From: Micavibrio sp. UBA2020
GTDB taxonomy: Bacteria; Pseudomonadota; Alphaproteobacteria; Micavibrionales; UBA2020
Assembly: GCA_002334985.1 (NCBI GenBank)
Contig: DDBY01000220.1
Span: 1 to 10,209 of the forward strand
Direction: 5' to 3'
DNA: 10,209 nucleotides
Position 1 is the first letter of the stretch; the number at the start of each line of letters is the position of its first letter. The notes under the pieces are model-generated. The model was not told where the DNA came from. It worked only from the letters and a program-made list of their open reading frames with translations, and did not search any database. This document shows, piece after piece, positions 7,168 to 10,209 of this stretch. A program made the position numbers and the translations under genes.

Positions 7168-8736
7168 TCACGGACACACGGGGTCGGCACCGCCCGGTAT
7201 CTTGCACAGACGCGAGCCGTTGGCACAGAACCCCACAAGATAAGAGCCCGCGGCACAGCTGCCGACGCCACTGACGATAGATGTCGTGCTGACCTTGCTC
7301 TCGCAAACGGCTGCGCCACTGACAATCCCCTTCATCCATCCGCCGGGACATTCGATACCTGTGCCGCCGATAATGCGCGGCTCGAAGCACGAACCGCCGT
7401 TCTGGTCACAATACGTTGTACTTTCGCTGTCCATCGCGCGGACCGCGCCGACAACATCCAGCGCCATGCCCGGCGTGTCTGTGCCGATACCGACCATCGT
7501 GCCCTCTTTGTTGCGAATGGCAGAAATGGTGGAGAAATGCCATTTGTCGCTTTCACGGATAGGCGATGTCGAAACGAAGGTGTCATCGTAAAACGTCGCG
7601 CCCGGCGCCGTCGATACATAAGTCTGGTCGATAAAAGTTGAGCTGCTCATCGTGCAGTTGATAACGTCACGGCCGGCCCCCGTGCAGGGGATAGGCATTT
7701 GGCCCTGTGCGTTCCAGCCGCCCTTGCGGTCCGGGCCGTGCGATACCACAGCCAGCATCCAGCTATCAAAAGCCTGAAAACCGCCAACAATCACGTTGGG
7801 ATTTCGGCGTTTGATGTCGGTCGAGGTTGCATCATCCCAGCGGCGATGGTCGATAGCACCGTTGGCTTCGTTAAACGACACGGAAGCCGTCGCTTCGCAG
7901 GCGCGCATGATGACGGAAAGACGTTTGAAAGTACCACTACACGGGTCACCGAAGTTACCGTTGCTGGCTGCGTAGGTACGCGAGGCGAGACCTTGAAAAG
8001 CCGTGCGCACCGTATCGGTGCTGGTGCTGGCATGGCACGCACTGTTGGTGAATCCGGCACAAGAGCCGGTGGGCGTGCCGTATGACGCATAAATAACATC
8101 CGTAAACACCCGCCCTGCACCTGCGTTCAGCGTCAAGTTAGCGCCCTCGTTTGCCGTGCCGCAAACCTCCACACAGTTATTGGTGGTGCCGCCTTGCGAC
8201 AGGAAAAAACTGCTGGAGAGCATTTCCGTCACCGCATAGGTAAACATACTGCCCCAACCGTCATAGGCTTCGCGCGGGGCGAGCCCCAGCGTGGCATAAG
8301 GAACAGCGCCGCGCAAAACACGCTCCGGCCCCGTATTCGCGGGCACAGTGCCCTGCACGGTCGTCCCCGTCGCAGGGAACACAAAACTGCGCGCGCCTTC
8401 GATGCGGCAAAGCGAGTTTGTGGCGTTGCAGGCCAGCGTCGGATAAGCGACATCGTCAGGGCGGCAGTTCTCACGACCCGCGTTTGCATCCCCGACAGGC
8501 AGCGCAGGGTCGGCCGGACAAGGCAGCCGTCCATTGACGGACATGAATTTACCAAGCGCGATTTCAATGCTGTTTTTCTTTTCCAGCGTGCTGTTCGTCG
8601 CGGTGCGTTTGGTATAGAGGTTATAGGTCTGCGCCGCCGTCGCCACAAAAAGGCCGACAATCGTCATCACTATCGCAAGCTCAATCAGCGAAAAGCCCGA
8701 AGATTTTTTAGACGTCACACAAGCACCTAGAATCAT
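7168..8736 (-). CDS. Large type IV prepilin-like protein (522 residues)
   Basis: The prepilin peptidase site is KKSSG14 before FSLIELAIVMTIVG, with Glu at +5 (E19), followed by a helix to about residue 37. The protein is clearly paralogous to its two neighbours, sharing GRLPCPA (69-75), LRGAVPYATLGL (141-152), YAVTE (167-171), VVSHG (330-334), FYDD (382-385), and VGIGTDTPGMALDVVG (415-430). The cysteines of the shared module are 443, 450, 463, 478, 494 and 511. About 130 extra residues (roughly 185-315, with several more cysteines) separate the YAVTE and SHG landmarks compared with the 401-residue paralogue. ATG 8736 has AGGGGG upstream with long spacing. A GTG at codon 7 would give the more typical eight-residue leader VTSKKSSG and has AGGTG before it. 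It is probably exported and assembled by a type IV pilus or type II-like system; function is inferred. Confidence 0.85.
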   Translation of the reverse strand: MILGACVTSKKSSGFSLIELAIVMTIVGLFVATAAQTYNLYTKRTATNSTLEKKNSIEIALGKFMSVNGRLPCPADPALPVGDANAGRENCRPDDVAYPTLACNATNSLCRIEGARSFVFPATGTTVQGTVPANTGPERVLRGAVPYATLGLAPREAYDGWGSMFTYAVTEMLSSSFFLSQGGTTNNCVEVCGTANEGANLTLNAGAGRVFTDVIYASYGTPTGSCAGFTNSACHASTSTDTVRTAFQGLASRTYAASNGNFGDPCSGTFKRLSVIMRACEATASVSFNEANGAIDHRRWDDATSTDIKRRNPNVIVGGFQAFDSWMLAVVSHGPDRKGGWNAQGQMPIPCTGAGRDVINCTMSSSTFIDQTYVSTAPGATFYDDTFVSTSPIRESDKWHFSTISAIRNKEGTMVGIGTDTPGMALDVVGAVRAMDSESTTYCDQNGGSCFEPRIIGGTGIECPGGWMKGIVSGAAVCESKVSTTSIVSGVGSCAAGSYLVGFCANGSRLCKIPGGADPVCP

Positions 8737-8782
8737 TTGCAGAGCCCCCTGAGCGCACTACACCACTCTAATCATTCTACAA

Positions 8783-8794
8783 TTCAAGCTTGAA
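8783..8794. repeat. 12-bp perfect palindrome between prepilin genes
   Basis: TTCAAGCTTGAA is a perfect palindrome within the 119-base, AT-rich gap (8737-8855) between the 401- and 522-residue prepilin genes. It lies 47 bases upstream of the second gene's start. A weak -10-like TAGAAT can be read on the minus strand just downstream, without a convincing -35. It might be an operator for an internal promoter, or chance. The gap holds no further gene. Confidence 0.35.
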
Positions 8795-8855
8795 GAAAGA
8801 GTTAACAACTTCTTGCCATTCTCGAAAAATTTAATAAAATCACAGGCCTGCCGCA

Positions 8856-10061
8856 TTACGGCACTTCGCAGATGATATTGCCCGCCGCGGTGAAACCCAC
8901 AACATACTCGCCCGGGTTTGTACATCTCTGGTTATTCAAAACCGTCGGCAGATCAATTTCGACGCAAAGCGGGTCAACCTCGCCCGCACGAATACCGCGC
9001 ATGATTTTGACCTTGCCCGCTGCGGATGCCGCGCCGCAGCTCATCCCCGTCCCGCCGAGCTTGGCCGCATCCCAGCAGTTCGCGCCGCCGCGGTCGCACA
9101 TTTCGGGCGCGCGTACGTTGGTCGAACGCAGATTGCCGTTGATATCCAGCTTCTCTGTCGGGTCGGCAAGCCCCACGCCGACGTTGCCCGGATTGGCGTT
9201 GTACATGATGTTGACGGTATCGCCGAATTTCCACAGCTCCGACATCGAATAGGAGCGCTGAAGGATAACATCGTCATAATAATTGGCGCCATCGCCCATA
9301 TTGCGCAAGCCGGAAACGAAGGTTGCATCGGCGCGGTCGCAGTTACCAAAATCCGCCGTACCCGCAACGCAGGGGAAAGAGCGCTGACCTTGACCGTTGA
9401 AGGCCCCCATACTGTTTTCACCGTGCGAAACAACAACGAAATGCGCGCTGCCCACAGGCTGGATAAGAGAGACACCCGCTTCGGTTTGTATATCAATTGC
9501 GCCGTAGCTTGAATCAAACGTCATCGCATCGGTTTGGGATGCCGTAACGGCGTATGTCATCTGAAAACCCCAAGGGTCCATCGTATCAATAAGGGCAGCC
9601 ATTTGCAGCGAGGGCTTGGCTACACCTGCGCGCAACGTTTTATAGGGGATGCCGCCGATAAACACGGGGTCAAGCGAAGGTAGGCCGAGAGCAGGCGTAT
9701 TGCGTGCACCATCCACACGGCAAATACCGCCAGAGGGGATACAGGTGCCGGGCGCCAGCGCCCAAGCCGCGGCACAGTCTTCTAGCCCGGCCGCCGCGTC
9801 ATCTACACGCAAAGTATGGTCCGACGGGCACGGGTATCTGTTGGTAGCAGAAGCATAAACAGAAAAACTACTGTTCAGCACGTCCAGCTTCTCATAGACG
9901 GCGCGCTGGTACTTATCCTGAACAAATACTTTGTATGCCTGCATAATCGCCATCAGAATAAGGCCGGAGATAAGCATCACAATCGCAAATTCGACCAGCG
10001 TGAAGCCTTCGCTACGCTTGCGCTTGATAATCTCTGAGTACTTGCAAAGACGAAATGCCAT
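8856..10061 (-). CDS. Large type IV prepilin-like protein (401 residues), first of three
   Basis: The leader is basic (IIKRKRSEG19) and is followed by FTLVEFAIVMLISGLIL with Glu at +5 (E24), a textbook prepilin N-terminus with a hydrophobic helix to about residue 42. The exported part carries RYPCPS (75-80), C-x3-DGAR (114-120), YAVT (170-173), HFVVVSHG (207-214), NGQGQ (222-226) and YYDD (261-264). The tail-fibre-like VGVGLADPTEKLDING occupies 294-309 and leads to the six-cysteine module (322, 329, 342, 366, 380, 398), which ends the protein. It is the most compact of the three paralogues and may represent the core architecture. The ATG at 10061 has GGGGGGAG about ten bases upstream. It is the first gene of a probable operon after the promoter region at 10099-10128. 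A minor pilin or pseudopilin role is inferred. Confidence 0.88.
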   Translation of the reverse strand: MAFRLCKYSEIIKRKRSEGFTLVEFAIVMLISGLILMAIMQAYKVFVQDKYQRAVYEKLDVLNSSFSVYASATNRYPCPSDHTLRVDDAAAGLEDCAAAWALAPGTCIPSGGICRVDGARNTPALGLPSLDPVFIGGIPYKTLRAGVAKPSLQMAALIDTMDPWGFQMTYAVTASQTDAMTFDSSYGAIDIQTEAGVSLIQPVGSAHFVVVSHGENSMGAFNGQGQRSFPCVAGTADFGNCDRADATFVSGLRNMGDGANYYDDVILQRSYSMSELWKFGDTVNIMYNANPGNVGVGLADPTEKLDINGNLRSTNVRAPEMCDRGGANCWDAAKLGGTGMSCGAASAAGKVKIMRGIRAGEVDPLCVEIDLPTVLNNQRCTNPGEYVVGFTAAGNIICEVP

Positions 10062-10079
10062 GGACGCGATTCTCCCCCC

Positions 10080-10097
10080 GGATAACCCTGCTTATCC
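10080..10097. promoter_or_regulatory. Inverted repeat at expected transcription start of pilin operon
   Basis: GGATAA (10080-10085) and TTATCC (10092-10097) form a perfect 6-bp inverted repeat around CCCTGC. The predicted start of transcription from the adjacent TATAAT (about 10091-10093) falls within it. It could be a repressor operator or a 5'-end hairpin on the mRNA. Confidence 0.4.
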
Positions 10098-10098
10098 A

Positions 10099-10128
10099 AT
10101 TATATTTTATTCTCAAAGTTTTAAACAA
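10099..10128 (-). promoter_or_regulatory. Promoter candidate for the prepilin operon
   Basis: On the minus strand, TTGTTT (10128-10123) and a perfect TATAAT (10104-10099) are separated by 18 bases. They lie in the most AT-rich stretch of the window, 38 bases before the ATG of the 401-residue prepilin. The -10 is ideal and the -35 is weak (3 of 6), which suggests help from an activator. No clear sigma-54 GG-N10-GC element was seen. Confidence 0.5.
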
Positions 10129-10138
10129 CCCCTTAATA

Positions 10139-10151
10139 AAAAGTGACTTTT
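10139..10151. promoter_or_regulatory. Inverted repeat upstream of the pilin promoter
   Basis: AAAAGT-G-ACTTTT is a perfect 6+1+6 inverted repeat. Its near edge is 11 bases upstream of the -35 candidate, that is, centred near -53 from the predicted start. That position suits an activator binding site. The remaining bases to the window end (10152-10209) are AT-rich with a short CCGT-AA-ACGG hairpin and no gene that I can support. Confidence 0.35.
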
Positions 10152-10209
10152 GTATTGGATTTGAAATAAAGCGATAAATAAGCCCCGTAAACGGATGCGC
10201 AAAAAAGAG

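Noticed and set aside
8719..8736. Lipoprotein-like LGAC near the start of the 522-residue protein
   Set aside because: It is only six residues from the start, with no hydrophobic signal before it, and it would not be translated if the GTG at codon 7 is the true start. The prepilin site is far stronger.
4954..10061. A DNA-inversion shufflon like that of PilV
   Set aside because: I see no short inverted recombination sites flanking interchangeable C-terminal segments and no recombinase gene in the window; the variation looks like ordinary paralogue divergence.

Overview
The window looks like a chromosomal segment of a moderately GC-rich Gram-negative bacterium, most likely an alphaproteobacterium. 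The main clue is the string of a pyrimidine-nucleotidase-type HAD hydrolase, dapD and dapE, an arrangement I associate with that class. The protein families fit as well, but I cannot name a genus. There are nine protein-coding genes, no RNA genes that I can support, and no insertion sequence or CRISPR array.

The left half (1-4914, all + strand) is housekeeping. It begins with a striking repeat block: a perfect 24-bp inverted repeat plus four tandem 15-mers. This lies directly before a fumarylacetoacetate-hydrolase-family gene (112-807). A 210-bp spacer with a TTGACA promoter candidate leads to an unrecognised 179-residue protein (1018-1557). Next come recR (1621-2214, DNA repair), a HAD-superfamily hydrolase that overlaps the recR stop by one base (2214-2867), dapD (2897-3742) and dapE (3748-4914). 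DapD and DapE catalyse two steps of the succinylase branch to meso-diaminopimelate and lysine. recR has a perfect TATAAT box seven bases before its ATG and no good ribosome binding site, so it may be transcribed leaderless.

The right half (4954-10061, all - strand) converges on dapE with a 39-bp gap. It holds three consecutive, unusually large type IV prepilin-like genes, read in the order 401, 522 and 729 residues. Each starts with a prepilin peptidase site (G followed by F/Y-[ST]-L-[IV]-E) and a hydrophobic helix. Each then carries the same body landmarks (PCP, YAVT, S-x-G, YDD) and a module that opens with a phage-tail-fibre-like VG[IV]G...P...[LV][DH][VI].G motif and continues with six cysteines in conserved order. 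The 401- and 522-residue proteins end there. The 729-residue protein adds about 320 residues of cysteine-rich repeats. An AT-rich region at 10080-10151 carries a promoter candidate, with one inverted repeat at the expected transcription start and another upstream of the -35 box.

My reading is that the right half is a duplicated and diversified cassette of giant minor pilins, possibly tip adhesins or receptor-binding pilins similar in concept to PilV. No major pilin, ATPase, secretin or prepilin peptidase lies in the window, so the assembly machinery must be elsewhere.
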